DNA of 64,000 bases from Rhodamnia argentea (Eukaryota; Streptophyta; Magnoliopsida; Myrtales; Myrtaceae), in assembly GCF_020921035.1 (NCBI RefSeq), contig NC_063150.1:5828001-5892000 (forward strand). Reading direction: 5' to 3'. Under the pieces are notes generated by a model. That model was not told where the DNA came from. It saw nothing but the letters and a program-made list of their open reading frames with translations, and ran no database searches. Position numbers and translations under genes: made by a program. This document shows, piece after piece, positions 10,801 through 23,300 of the stretch (its first letter is position 1; every line of letters begins with the position of its first letter).

Positions 10801-13800
10801 ATCACCCATTCTAGCAGGCTGCTAAGTTAATAAAAATACTTCGACTAGTTAACCCCATAAGTAAAATGTCATCTCTAATTCAGGAAACTGACACACAGAC
10901 ACCCACTCATTAGGGATAAAAGTAGCATTGAATATAAAAGTTCCATGCGAAACAGTAATAGGAACCATCGATGTTAAAAGAAAATGTTTCACACAGCAAA
11001 TGGCCATTAGAAGCCATCTTCATCTTTCAACTGGAAACTGTGTTTGAACCACACAACATACTCTAGAATCTCTGAAATATAAAAGTTATCCTTGAAAATC
11101 CATTAAAAATATGGAGCCTAGTCTGCTCTATCCACTTCATGCAAGCAGTCTGGAAGTTGGAATATTCATGTGAATTGACCAAGTCCTTCCCCAAAGTGGC
11201 TCTGCTCACTCTCGTGTGCGTAGGTGTGTGTGTGTGTGTGTGTGTGAGTGAGTGAGAGAGAGAGAGAGAGATGCTATTCATGCAATAGTTGTGGCCTATC
11301 AGCATTTTTCGTTAGCCAAGTTGGACGAAGTTAAAGGAAGAACTTGATTACGCAACTTTGACAAGTTTTAGGACTCGATTGCAATTACTCGACAAATTTT
11401 AGGACATCTAGTGCACTTATCCCAAGCAAGTAAGTAAATAAGATGACTATACCTCTCTGGCAACAACTACTGCAGTATCTGTGTATCTTGCATCAAAGTA
11501 GACAAATCTTGCTCCTTTGACTGCAGATGTTAAGCCTGGGCAAACGTCAGCCGGTTCCATGAGAGGGAATCCCGGTGTAAAAATGCAAGTACGTGTTCTC
11601 CTGAAAGTCTCATCAAAGTCAATAGCCATAAGCAAACGCATTTTGTTCTGAGAAATCATACAGTACAAAGTAACACAATAGGACGTTTGGCATGGTATCC
11701 CGATAACTACCCTAACTTCTGTCTCTTTTTCAGAATTTGAGCGCATGTGAATTGCAGAGGGAAAAGCATCTTTGAACTCTTAGAAATGACAGTGTTAAAT
11801 GACTTTCTTTCTGCGGAAAAGATGAACCAGAGTCCGGAGCTAAGAAAAGGCCACTGAACATTGAATGAACCAGAATTAGGAACATGAAAGAAGCATCCAT
11901 CATCTACTGATTTTGCCACTGAAAAACCAGTATCCTATTCTTGATATCACGAAGTCAAATTCCAACATAAAAGATGCTATGATAGAGAAGCTCAATTGCT
12001 CAAACAGGCTTACAATACTTTTAAGGGCGTGTTTGTTTCGGTGAAAATTCAATGATAAAGGAAAGGAATTTATCTTCCTAGCTTTAAGCGTGCATTTCTT
12101 TTACCACAATTGATTTCTCTGTTGATTGAACATTTTCAGCAAACCAAACCCGTGAAAGTCCACAAAACCAATTCGCGGAAAATTCATTCACTCAAGCAAA
12201 TTCATCCTAAGAGAAGAAAAGACCTCACGTTGATTGGTCAACAATAACATAGGAAAACGGCGTTCGTCCATCCTTGGCAACCTGGACAAAAGGAAAGGTT
12301 TTAGGTAGGAAAAAATTTACTCGGGGGTACAAGATGCATTGCTCTTCTAGGAAACAACTAGGGCCGGAATTAGTTTCACAGTGAGATCATTCTTTCTGCT
12401 GAAGTCTACATTGAAGAAACTGCAGATCAGTTACTTGAGCAAAAACTTGGAAGCAGCTGAGAAGATTCCCGTGTAGGAAAGAAATGATCTCCAAACGACT
12501 AAAACTAGAATCTTTTCGAGAGTATGCCGATGAAGAAACGGGTTTGAGCTAGATAATCTGCTCCTGTTTAGTGCAGAAGCTAATCATTTGCCAAGCATAT
12601 GCAGATGATTACTAGGAGATGCTCCCTTAAATGTCAAAGGTATCAGTCTAAAGCTTACCACGAGAAAAGAGGCATCTACACCATCAGCCCTTAGCTCCTC
12701 CAACAGGCTCTTACCGTGGACGTCATCCGCAATCTAGCGAGTTCACAAAACATGCAGAGAATGTTTAGCCGAAAATCCAAATGCAGTCGTCTAAGGGTAC
12801 CAATCAGACATGTGACTGGAAGAATTGACAGAAAAGCCAACCACTAAACCTTAGAAATAAGCCTTGCTGTCACGCCCAGACGAGCCAAACAAGTTAAAGC
12901 GTTCGCCACATCTCCGCCCCCTTGAACCTAACAGTAGACAATGGGTTTAAAGATTGCTCCAGGAATCCAATTGTCTTAAAAGCATCATTGCTTGCATACA
13001 ATTTTGGTCCATGACATCAACATGAACGAGAAGCGTTTCGAATGATCAGAACTGATTAACTCTAACGTTGATAAGCGAAGAGAAAGAAAACAGATTTCCT
13101 CCTCCTGATATCTTATATCTGTTCAATCCTTGCACTTCTTCTCCAGGTTCGTCACCTTCCAACATCTATATTACAAAGCAGAATAACATTTCGTATGCAA
13201 CTTCTCCTAGCTACAATGCGTGATCCTCACTATGCTTCTCTATGTACTCTTTATCATGAGAACTTGCTGAATCACGTGACTCTTCTATCTAACAATAGTC
13301 GGGTGAAATTCTTATCATTCAATGTCCCTTTTCCTTGACGTCAAGGAAACCCATCTTGGGTAGATGAATCCCGGGCTCTCGAAGTATCGCCCGAATCTAA
13401 TGGACAACGCGAGACATGAGACTAAGCCACAGGACGAATGACCCAGGGACTACTCGTACTTCATCCGGTGCGAAGAAAATGTATGCTCTGCATCAACGAC
13501 ACAAACGGTCTGGACATCTTCGGAACACTTTCACTTATGGAAAAGGACCACATCGTATGTATGTAACAACCCCATTTTCATGTTAAAACTTTTGAATCGA
13601 TCATTTAAGTAACATGACTTTTAAAAAGCCATCACTTAAGTGACCCGGTTGACCTGGTTTGCTGAAAAATCTGACGTGGCTTGTTGGACTCACTTAAATG
13701 CGTTTTCGCAATGATGTAAATTTGTTCTTCAAAAAGAAAAAAAGGGGAAGTAAGTGCAACTTTCTTCACCTCTCAGTAACTGCTAATTTGTTTCCTTCTT

Positions 13801-14771
13801 CGACCTTGCTCTGTTTTGAGATGGGACAACAGAACTTGCAGCATTATGCAAATATTAACTGCAAGGGATCGCTGCTAGGGAATGTTTGGAAACCAATTTA
13901 AAGGAATTTCTCAATTTGTGAACAGTTTGATACATTTATCGACACTATACAGAACATAAATTACGCACCTCACAATTCCATAATGATTCGTGCCAAGACC
14001 CTAAGAATTATAATTTTAGTGCCAAAAACTTAATGAACCTTCAATTTAGTGCCAAAACTTTTTAGAAGCCCGCATTTAAGTGACTCCGATGGACCAGTCA
14101 GATTTTCACTACTAGAGCGATTGCTCTTTTAAAGTTGTGACACTTGAATATCGTTCGAATAATTTTAACATCAAAGTGAGCGTCGTACTGTTAATACCAT
14201 CCTTCTCACTTCAGGCAATTAGCAATAACTTCTCTGCAAATTTCAGGCTCCTTTGGCATGCTCTCCGGGAGGAAGACATCAGCTCCCCCTGTAGTTCTCA
14301 GTGATTTGAGCCTCCTTATAAGTTACAAAAGAACACAAACCGACACCCAGAACAATCTTCCCATGCAAAAATCAGTCAGCTCAGACCACTTAAAAAAACA
14401 CAAAGTCCATAGCTATGAAAGGCCAAAGGAACAGATTAAGAAGAAACCACAGAGGAAAGAAAAAAGAAGATACTTTCATGCTCCTGCATCTGGTTTTGTC
14501 ATCAGGCTTGGGGAAAGTGGACAGAACAGCCAGGTAATCCAGACAAATCCCACCGAAACCCACCTGCGTTTAAGAAAACACAAACATCAATCGCATTTGG
14601 GGGGGAAGTTTCTTTATTTCGTTTTCTTCGAGGATCTGAAGAGAGGTAATGAACTTTTTTGTGCCCTCTGCTTAGACGTGGCATGAATGAGGATGTATGC
14701 AATAAGAGCGTGTGGCGAGGACGTACAACGAGGCACTCCAATGGCGATGGAGGAAGAGACCAGGAGGACAT
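7818..14771 (-). CDS. pfkB-family carbohydrate/nucleoside kinase, copy 1 (402 aa, no transit peptide)
   Basis: Ribokinase-fold enzyme that phosphorylates a sugar or nucleoside hydroxyl with ATP; the substrate cannot be read from sequence. Twelve exons join in frame: 14771-14727, 14563-14474, 12927-12850, 12733-12659, 12281-12229, 11600-11453, 10343-10233, 9882-9756, 9667-9567, 8659-8521, 8231-8179, 8006-7818. Visible signatures are SYPKPDDK-like STFPKPDDK near residue 35, GGG-DVANAL at 48-56 (pfkB signature 1 region) and DTTGAGDAF with catalytic Asp about 314. The start MSSWSLPPSP aligns with an internal Met of copy 2, and a TATA box lies about 100 bp upstream. It therefore lacks the plastid leader of copy 2. 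The last exon runs 35 codons past the point where copy 2 stops, giving a Cys/Asn-rich tail. Exon lengths match copy 2 almost everywhere. It resembles Arabidopsis At5g43910 (from memory). Gene structure is well supported; expression is unknown. Confidence 0.9.
11224..11271. repeat. Compound (GT)n(GA)n microsatellite
   Basis: About 11 GT units run into GAGT and then GA repeats, inside the intron between exons 6 and 7 of the first kinase gene. It is likely length-polymorphic. Confidence 0.9.
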
Positions 14772-14866
14772 GAATGATGTCTGGGTGGGAATGAAGAATA
14801 GTCAAGAGATAAGAGAGCCAACAGCTGGCGATGGACTCTTCTGAGGAAGAAGAAGCAACATGCTAG

Positions 14867-14880
14867 ACTTTTTATAGAGT
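14867..14880 (-). promoter_or_regulatory. TATA box of kinase copy 1
   Basis: ACTCTATAAAAAGT on the minus strand, about 100 bp upstream of the chosen ATG. This places a transcription start near 14840 and a leader of roughly 70 nt with no room for an upstream transit-peptide exon in the same frame. It supports the short start. Confidence 0.55.
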
Positions 14881-15141
14881 TTATTTTGTGTTAATACAAT
14901 TAAAAATCTCAAATCAGCACATGTAATATTTTTACCCTAAATTAATTAACCTCTCGTAAAAACACGGGAAACTCCTTGACACGTTTGCTCTAAATTAACT
15001 TTTGTTTTACAAAAAATCCTAAACCAATACCCTTAATTTTAATTTACCTCAATCAGCATGGTGTCCAGTATCTCGTTAAAATGCATATATGTCAAAACGA
15101 GTGAATTTTTCGTGTCGAATTTGGCTATCTTCATGTCATAA

Positions 15142-15749
15142 GGATAAGTACATTGGGAGTACTATAACTTTTTTTTTTCGTTCACTAAAGTGCCATATCG
15201 AAGCAAAATCATTCACTTGAGTGTCATTTCCAGCAAATCGTCTTACGTGGACTTTTTATTTTCAGTGACATGTGGATTTTTTTATATTTTTAATATTTTA
15301 TGGATTTTTTTATTTTTATTTATTTTTATATGTTCTAAAAAAAATAGATTTCCCCATGGCCAGCAGCTGCGACGGCCGTCGTGGCTCCCCTGACCAAGGG
15401 CGAGGCGACCCTTGTCCCTGGGCTAGCTGGCTGTGGCCGACTAGGGCCCTCACGGTGACCCTCGCTGGCCAAGAGGGGAAAAATGGAAAAAAACAACAAA
15501 AAAAAAAGTCAAAATACCTAAAAAAATAAAATAAAAATCCACGTGTATGTTAAAAAATTAAAAAAAAATCTCCGGTGATGCCACGTTAGATTTTTCGACT
15601 TCCACGTAGGATTTCCAATGGGGCAAATTGGCGATGGCACTTAAGTGATGGTTTTTTCAAAATTGTGGCACTCAAGTGAGCGAAAGAAAAGTTATGGCAC
15701 TCAAGTGAACGTTATACACAAATTATGACACTTGCAATATACTTATCCC
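15142..15749. mobile_element. Family B inverted-repeat element
   Basis: The left end starts GGATAAGTACATTGGGAG and the right end closes CTTGCAATATACTTATCC, a near-perfect terminal inversion. Inside are repeated (T/C)ACTTGAGTGCCATAACTTT-type units in opposite orientations on the two sides. The centre is a GC-rich GGGCGAGGCGACCC block followed by A-rich sequence. There is no coding capacity. No target-site duplication was determined. Confidence 0.6.
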
Positions 15750-16079
15750 ATGTCAGATGCGTCTTGCAGTGTTTGTCATGTGTATTGTTAACGTGATATT
15801 GGGTAGAATGTTAACGGATTGTAAGTTTTGAGATTTTTCATGAGAGAAAAATTTGTTTGCAGTAAATGTGTTATGTGATGCTAATTTGATATACATGAAT
15901 ATAATTTTTACATTTCGTAGAACTTAAGAATCAAATTAAAATACACAAACATTACGTTTTTTATGTGCAGCCTTAGTCTGCAAAACTATATGATGAATTA
16001 TGAATACTTGAGAGGATAAGTTATTAATTTTTTTTTAATGAAAAGCAATTTGATATTTTATAAATTGGATGGATGGCTG

Positions 16080-16350
16080 GCATGCATGACAACACTTATG
16101 GAGTAGAATTTATGCTCCAAAAGTACTTATAGAGTAGAAATACGTTTGATAACACAACTTTTAAAATAGAAATTCGTTTGGTTACACAACTTTATTTTTC
16201 TACTTTTAGAGTTTTTTTTTTTTTTTTTTTTTGCTTCAGAATCAGTTTTAGAGCCACTTAAAAAAAAATATTTACTTCTCTCAATAAGTAGAAAAATCAA
16301 CTTCCGGCCAGCAGTTGATTTCTAAAGCAGAAGTGTTGCCATGCACGCCC
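16080..16350. mobile_element. MITE with GGCAACACTT-type termini
   Basis: The left end GCATGCATGACAACACTT and the right end AAGTGTTGCCATGCACGCCC are inverted copies. The middle carries a long poly(T) and repeated AGTAGAAAT motifs. ATTGGATG on the left and ATTGGACA on the right could be a decayed 8-bp target-site duplication, which would suggest a hAT-type origin. The window's first bases resemble the same family. Confidence 0.55.
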
Positions 16351-16689
16351 ATTGGACAACTTTGAGCCACCCGACAAGTGGCATTTGGAAATTGGAATTT
16401 CCGCCAAAGTGAAGAAGGATTTATTGAGATAACGTGAATATGCCAATGGCATCATCACAAACATTATTCTAGAGCGGAAAGTCATGATCATGATTAGTAA
16501 TCAAAAGAACAAAAAAAGGAAGCCATTATACCACGGATGAATGATGATGGTGCCACATTCACGCTATTGGAACCGCGTTAAAGTACGATAGAAAAGGCAA
16601 AGCTAATGGAAATAGAATAGTTCGGAGAATTCGCACAATGGCGGAGAGCCGGTGAAAGAATGCCTAGTTCCACCTCATTGTGGACCACA

Positions 16690-16860
16690 AAATGTGACTG
16701 GTCTGGCGATGAAAGATGTTACGTTTTTCTCACGAGATCACGAGTTTGATTCGCGCCTTCAACGAATTTTTGGACGGCTTGTGCAACGTCGCCTAGCTGC
16801 ACGAACCCTTGTTCGGAGAGGGTTCCTTGCTGCAAGTGTCTTTCTGGGGCTACGGTAATC
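16690..16860 (+). mobile_element. Possible second, degenerate tRNA-derived SINE fragment
   Basis: GGTCTGGCGATGAAAGATG (A-box-like) is followed about 35 bp later by ACGAGTTTGATTCGCGCC (B-box-like), the usual spacing of a tRNA-type internal promoter. The downstream body ends near GGGGCTACGG without a visible A tract or target-site duplication. The call is tentative. Confidence 0.4.
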
Positions 16861-17189
16861 GATGGGCCAACCTCGAACCTTCAAGCTGTGAACGAACATT
16901 CCATAGTAGAAGATACGTAATTAATTGGTCAATTTGCCATGGCTCGGTTCGTTGATTGATTTGCGATAATTTAATGATTTGCGAGAATTCAATTTGCCAT
17001 GGCATTTGGTGTGGTTCGTGAAATAATGAGACTACTTAGAAAGTATTTTCTTTTAAAATAGTCACTCGTATCGATTATAGCAACGAATAAGTTATCAAAA
17101 ATTTCATCATTGATGAAGATGTTTATACACAAGTTGTTGACAATAATGAAATACTTTTATTGATTAATTATTTCGACAAGCCATACTAG

Positions 17190-18305
17190 TGATTATTTTT
17201 TGGAAATATGTTTTCTAAAATCATCTATTTTTTCCGAAACAAACGGAGCTTAAGTAAACGGGTTTTGCTTTAAAGATTGTTTGGAAAAAAATTACACTTA
17301 TAAAGGACTTTTGTTATATGTTCTTTTTTAAAAAAAAAAAAAAAATACTTCAAACCTTTGTTGATAAGGCTTGAGCTGTCGGCAAGTTAGATCTAGCGCT
17401 GGCCAACCTCGCCGACAGTCATCGCTTGCTAGATTTCTCTTCGTCCGTGCGATATCGGACTTGACCGTGACGTCGCACAATAAAGCCATTTCCAAAATTT
17501 CAAAAGTTTGGCAAGGGCATAAAAAAGATAGATATACTAGTATTTTGGAAATGCTTAAAGCACAAAACTCCAATGGATGTGCCTTCGGTAAAGAGATTTT
17601 AGTAAAGCTTTGTCACGGCCTGCCTTTATCTTAAGGAGAAAATAAATTAAATTTAGCGAAGACCGACAAAATTAGGTGTCAACAAGCTTGCCAAAACTAA
17701 AGGCTTTTGGCAAAAGGGTAGCGAAATCGTAATCATAGTGCTGTACATCTCATGACACTTGTTATTGTAGCAGCCAATCCACGATGGACCAAATCTAAAC
17801 AAGCAGCAGCCTCAAGGCAAGCTTGCCGGTTCGGAGTCACGGGCTACTTTGACCTCGAATGTTCTGTGTTGGGCGAAATCATTCCGAAACTCTTGGAGTT
17901 CAAACCCTCTGCCTTTACCAAATTGGAAAGTCGAGACAGTTGCCCAGCTACTTTTTTACCCAAAGTCTACGGTGGAGTTTTCATTAAACTCGCCTTTAAA
18001 CCACCACCCGAGTGAGGTTGCAGAAGACAGAGAGTTAAGTGGATTTGGGCCCCGGAGAACCTCGCTGGCCCCAGAAAAAAAAAAAAGTGAGGCAGAAAAC
18101 AAACTTAAAATTTTTTTAAAAATTCGAAAAATTTATTAAAATATTATTAAAAGTGTCAATGTCGGCAGTTTTCAGTCAAGATTGGCCGGATATACTCAAT
18201 TAGCAAAAATTGAAAAGGTGTAGGATTGATTTGATAAAATTAAAAAATTTATAATTAAATTGACAAAAATATAATAGGTTTAAGATTTTTCGGACAAAAC
18301 CGACA
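17190..18305. repeat. Mixed remnants of families C and A
   Basis: A family C end (CCGAAACAAACGGAGC) lies at about 17228. From about 18090 to 18305 the right terminus of a family A element is clear, with its AATTGAC...ATAATAGGTTTAAG units. A GC-rich segment with an adjacent A-run sits at 18040-18090. No matching left family A terminus was found. Confidence 0.4.
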
Positions 18306-18330
18306 ATATTGCTACTCCTCACTTTCTCGT

Positions 18331-18726
18331 GGGGAAAAGTACACTAGAAGTGTCATAACTTGTGTATGACGTTCACTTGAGTGCCATAACTTTCAAAATG
18401 TTCACTTAAGTGCCATAACTTTAAAAAATCGTTTACTTGAGTGCTACGTCGAAGTAAAATCGTTCACTTGAGTGCTACGATAACTTTTCTGGCGTGCCAC
18501 GTCAACTTTCCGGAGTGCCACGTCATCTTTCCGGCGACTACAGTAACTTTTCCGGCGTCTACAGTAACTTTTCCGGCTGCCACGTCAGCTTTTCCCGCTG
18601 CCACGTCAACATGACACTCAAGTGAACGATTTTTAAAAGTTATGGCACTTAAGTGAACGTTTTGAAAATTATGACACTCAAGTGAACACCGTATAAAAAT
18701 TATAGCACTTCTAGTATATTTTTTCC
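18331..18726. mobile_element. Short family B element with internal minisatellite
   Basis: The termini GGGAAAAGTACACTAGAAGTG and CACTTCTAGTATATTTTTTCCC are inverted copies. Inside each arm are three to four ~38-bp units of TTCACTTGAGTGCCATAACTTT. The centre (18481-18612) is a run of ~24-bp units. At under 400 bp it is the cleanest copy of this family in the window. Confidence 0.65.
18481..18612. repeat. 24-bp minisatellite
   Basis: Five to six units of about 24 bp share CTTTTCCGGC followed by TGCCACGTCA or TCTACAGTAA. On the minus strand the units stay in frame and would encode imperfect eight-residue repeats around A-G-K, but the frame has no start or context suggesting a real protein. Confidence 0.7.
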
Positions 18727-20342
18727 CTCTTTCTTGTGTTTCAGTTGAGTGGACATGACATTTTAACTTCTTCCGTTCATCGAATCGAACGTCACGGTAG
18801 GGAAAGGGAGTAGGACATGCCACCATTCAAGTAAAATTAAGACATCAGGAGACGCACGGCGAAATTTCGAGCCACATGCGGACCCTACATAAGGAGTAAC
18901 GAAAGGTTCAGAGAAAGTCCTACTTTCCTTTCTTTGTGCCTTTTTTGGGTCAACAGGGTCGAGCATGCAGTGACGAGGATAGCACCACTAGTCTACTGGT
19001 AATTCACAAGGAGAATAGCTACTTTCGCGAGGACTTGTCCACTCCCGACGAATCTAAAGAAAGGAAATTTGCCGGTAGTTCGTGTGAAGCACGAGGCAGT
19101 ATATTCGGTGAAGTGGCCGGCACGGTCCGCGCGTGAACCACGTGGTATGCACGGCTTTCGAAGACCGGTGTCAGATGAAGGACGGCAGGAGGTCGATGAT
19201 GTTGAGGTACGGAGGCTGGGGAGGGAAACTATTAACGACACGGTTAGTACGCTGAAAAACTTGCCGTTCTTTTCTTTTGGTCGAAAAACTCGCCGTTTTC
19301 GACGGTCTGATTTCACTTCACACGCATGTTTAACTCCTTTGATAAATCCTCTCGATTGGGACATATTACGATGCCCCATGAGCACCATGCGTTCAGATTT
19401 CGTAGTTATCGAATCAGTCATTGTTTAGTCTCAACCGCGTCTTGTCTTCAACAATTAAAAAGGGTGCGATGTCAACGTCCTACAACCCTAACCCAGAGAC
19501 TGATTACTCGAAAGAAGGCAAGGATGTATGGTCAATCGAGCGATGTTTTTCTATAGTAAGTTTTTCAACCAGTTCTTGGGTCCTCCTAACAACAATTCTT
19601 TGCTTATAAGATTCTATAAAGTAGCTCAGAGGTGACTACCGTCGAGCTGATTAAAAATATTTGAGGAGCAGATGGCTCTTGCCTCCCTCAAAACGCTCAA
19701 TCGACTGGCCAACTCTCGTGGGGAACATGACAAACATTGACTTGGACGTCTTTCTTTTATGCCGACCGAGTCCAATAATGTCGATGCCCCTTGGGGGCCC
19801 CTAGAGATTGACAACGGACAAATGGAGTGGGGGCCCATAACAATGACCAATGAATAATTTCACGAAGACCAAGACTTGCAAGTATCATCGACCTGGGCTC
19901 CGAGGGGGACCGATCAGGCCAGTCGCTACACGAGCTTTGAATGAGCCGTCCCAACTACGTATGACATTACGTTTTATTTCAGATCTCTGAAACTTCAGAG
20001 ATTACCTCACGAGGGACGAAATGTCGACGCAACTTCACCTCCTTTTCTTTTTCTTATTTTTTTAGTTTTCTTTAGTCAAAATGGTCATTTTTAACGGTCA
20101 GTGTTTTATATTGACACGTCGATGCTTATGGTGATCCTCATCACTGCTTTCATCGTTTGTGTTAAATAATCAGATTAGCTAGAACCACCAGGGCCTGTGG
20201 AGCAGACAAATGACTTGATAGAGGGATTGATAGCACAACGTTTAAGAACTCACCAATAAAATAATGCATAAAAGGCGAAGAACCTCAGGTTCGCCAGTGA
20301 TGCCCTCTTTTTTCCATGTGCCTGTCAAGTCTTTGGGATCTA

Positions 20343-23300
20343 TCAGCTCAGGAAGGGTGCTAGGCGCGGATCTGTGCGGTGCGGAAGACTTGTTCGAGCT
20401 CCCAAAGCTCGACAATTTGCAGCAGCCTGAAAATCAGATGATCGAATTTCACCAAATGAAGTCTTCGGCGCTGAAATAAGTCTTATAAAGATGTTCAGAA
20501 CTCTAGTTTCTTTCACACAACTCACCACTTGAGCAGCAAAGGGCAACAGTTTTTCAGGTGACATGTTGGCACAGATGGCTAAAAACAACATAGAAAATCA
20601 TTAGCATCAACAAGAGCCAAATCTGTCGGTGAATCCCTCAAGAAGTACATCATCCGGACTAACATCCATGCTAAAAGAAGCGCTAGTTGGCTTGATAAGT
20701 AGTCACAAAGCATGTCCTCTAGCACTTGACTGAAATAATGGGATAAGTGCAGTCCAAAAATTTGTCACGAAAGCACAATCAAGTATTAAAACTTTCAAAA
20801 TATGCAATCAAGCCTTAAAACTTATCACGAAAATGCATTCGAGTCCTAAAATTTTCAAAAAATGTAATTAGCTCAAAAAACTTGTCATATTGGTTCAATC
20901 AAGTCCTTCCATTGATTACACATTTTAAAAGTTTTAGGACTTAATTACACTTTCGTGATAAATTTTAGGACTGGATTGCACCTTTTGAAAGTTTTAAAAC
21001 TCGATTGCACTTTCGTGACAAGTTTTAGGACTAGATTAAAAATCTGGAATGGCAACATTTAATCGGTGGTTACTTGGCCAAAGCAATCAATAAAAGTTGA
21101 TACATCAGATGATAGAGTACAAAGAATTTCCGTACAGAAGACGTGGTCAATCTTGAAATGGGAAAATATGGGATAAAGAACCAAGGAGAAAAATAAGGCA
21201 TTTTTAACTTAATCAAAGAATATGGCCCCAAAAAAGAAAATTAAAGTGCTTTTGATGCAGTAACAATACTGATCTCACTCACTGAGATCATGTAAATGGA
21301 CATGTTGGTTTTTGATCACTTGATAGTTTCTGACAGATAGCATGGAATTTCTATGAAGAAAACATTCTCAGTTGACTAAAGATGTACCATATAGGGTTGC
21401 ACCGATGAATGCGTCACCAGCACCAGTTGTATCAACAAGTTCTTGTGGTGGTATCTTCTCAGCTGTTCCCAAGAGTAACCTCCCATGCACGGTTCCTATC
21501 CCCTCAGCTTTCAATTGTGACACCGACTGAAAAGGAAAAATGAAGCAAGACAGCTTAAGTCCCAACGAAATGTTACTTTCATGCGTTTGTGATCGATAGA
21601 CTTAAACACTGCAAAGAAGTACAACAAAAAGCGGTACTCAATGACCAAATGGAAAATAGAATAATAACAAATCCCAAGCTGAAATACGAGAAAATCATAT
21701 TATCTGTTTGTTGGTCCATCAAGATAACAAGAGAAAAAAGAAATGCTTTCCAGAGAGCAAGGATTGACCTCTCAAACAGGTTACATGTGGGAAAAGTGAC
21801 ATTAGACAGCAGAAGCTCCAACAGATGAGAATAAATTTTACTACGCCACTATTTGGTCACTGAACACTTCAAAAAGGAAATCACTGTCTGCAACACACAT
21901 GTTCCAAGAAAGTCATGGAGGCTAGTTATCCTGATTCATCTATATGTTGACTCAATCAACCCTTGATAAATCAGGTGAGCCGTCTGCGGCTTGTCCATGA
22001 TTCACAAAGGGTCCTTTAAACACGCGTAGAAAGAGTAGAAGATATCATGCGTGCTGTACAAGCCAGGGAATTTGAACTCCTCAGTTAGAAGCCCCGCAAA
22101 AGACTGAGCTGTGGGTGTCTCTGGGAACTTCATAACTGACAAGGTAACTTATCATGTTACATGGGCATTCCTCTCTGAACTGCAGGTTGAGATTCCACTA
22201 AAAAAACTAATAACAAATTTCATGCTCCCCCATAACTTATGTTGCTCTTCTGACTTAATAAACTACTGCCCTAAATTTGAAATCATGACATCCATAATAA
22301 AGTTTGCAAGCATACACTACCGAGGAAAAACATGTTGGAATGGTTGCAACACCATCTTTTCTCCGCTTCAGAATTTCTAACGAGTTGTCCACATCCACCA
22401 CTTCTTGAGAATTACCTGCACTATGGAAAAAGAAATAAATACTTTCATACCAGACTCAAGCACTTCCGGAATCATGCAGTTGTTTGCCACACTTAAGAAA
22501 GCACTGTCCAGTTTTAGCCCATATTTGCATAAAAGACAAACACAACTGAAAGACCAAATCTTGAGCATCTGAGGTCGGAACTGACCCTCAATACTTCGCT
22601 CGAGCATAATGCACCCTTCACTGCCCAACGTCACAATTGCGAACCTCAGATTTGGTAACCTAAGCATCAAGGATACAAGGGCACTAGCAACAGATGGTGC
22701 ATCTGTCCATGCCTGTCCCATAACAAATGTTGCAATCCATATTACACATAGTAATATTAGCATACAATGAAAATGCCATAACCAACAATTAATGAAAAAG
22801 GTTTGCAATTCAGATCAAACTAAATAAATATGAAACCTAAATATTTCTTTGACTGCGAATAATGATACTGAAAGCAATTGTGAAAAATGAGATGATTGAC
22901 ATGCTACTCAACAAGGAATAAGGAATATATATGGAAGACAGTCGACAGGATCAATCGTGTTTTCACAAAAAGATAAAACATTGTACAAATGAAAAAACTT
23001 CAGAATATGCCAACAGTTAAAAAAAGATGGCACTTGGCAGACACTGTACTGACACAAATGCTTCAATGGGCATCGCAATTCCTCCTAATGCTTTGCATGG
23101 GTGAGTAAACGCTTCGTAGAAAAACCAACTTACCTGTGGAAATTTTGCAGAACAAACTGCATACTCAGCCAACTTCAAAAGGTCATCCAAACCCTCTCTC
23201 GGCTTTTCTGCATCAATTAATATAGGAATTTTCCTGCGAACAGCCTGCACTTTAAAACCCAAAATGCCGACTACTCCTCAACAAGCCACATCGAGCCTCT

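Larger units (their letters stand above)
14881..20342. other. Spacer between the two kinase genes, filled with small elements
   Basis: No gene is supported. The spacer holds, in order, elements at 15142-15749, 16080-16350, 16690-16860, 17190-18305 and 18331-18726, listed separately. From 18730 to 20342 I see nothing recognisable beyond a palindromic ACCACGTGGT near 19136. The 87-142-codon frames here lack domains and overlap one another on both strands. Confidence 0.5.

Noticed and set aside
13563..14170. Complete family B element in intron 2 of kinase copy 1
   Set aside because: CACTTAAGTGACC-type and TAGTGCCAAAAACTT-type words are present at both ends, but I could not match termini or define borders, so it was not listed as an element.
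18464..18826. 120-codon minus-strand frame with repeated A-G-K motifs
   Set aside because: It is a translation of the 24-bp minisatellite in a non-autonomous element, with no start context, conserved partner or splice signal.
19069..19428. Overlapping ~120-142-codon frames on both strands
   Set aside because: Neither has a recognisable domain or splice-consistent neighbours, and they shadow each other.
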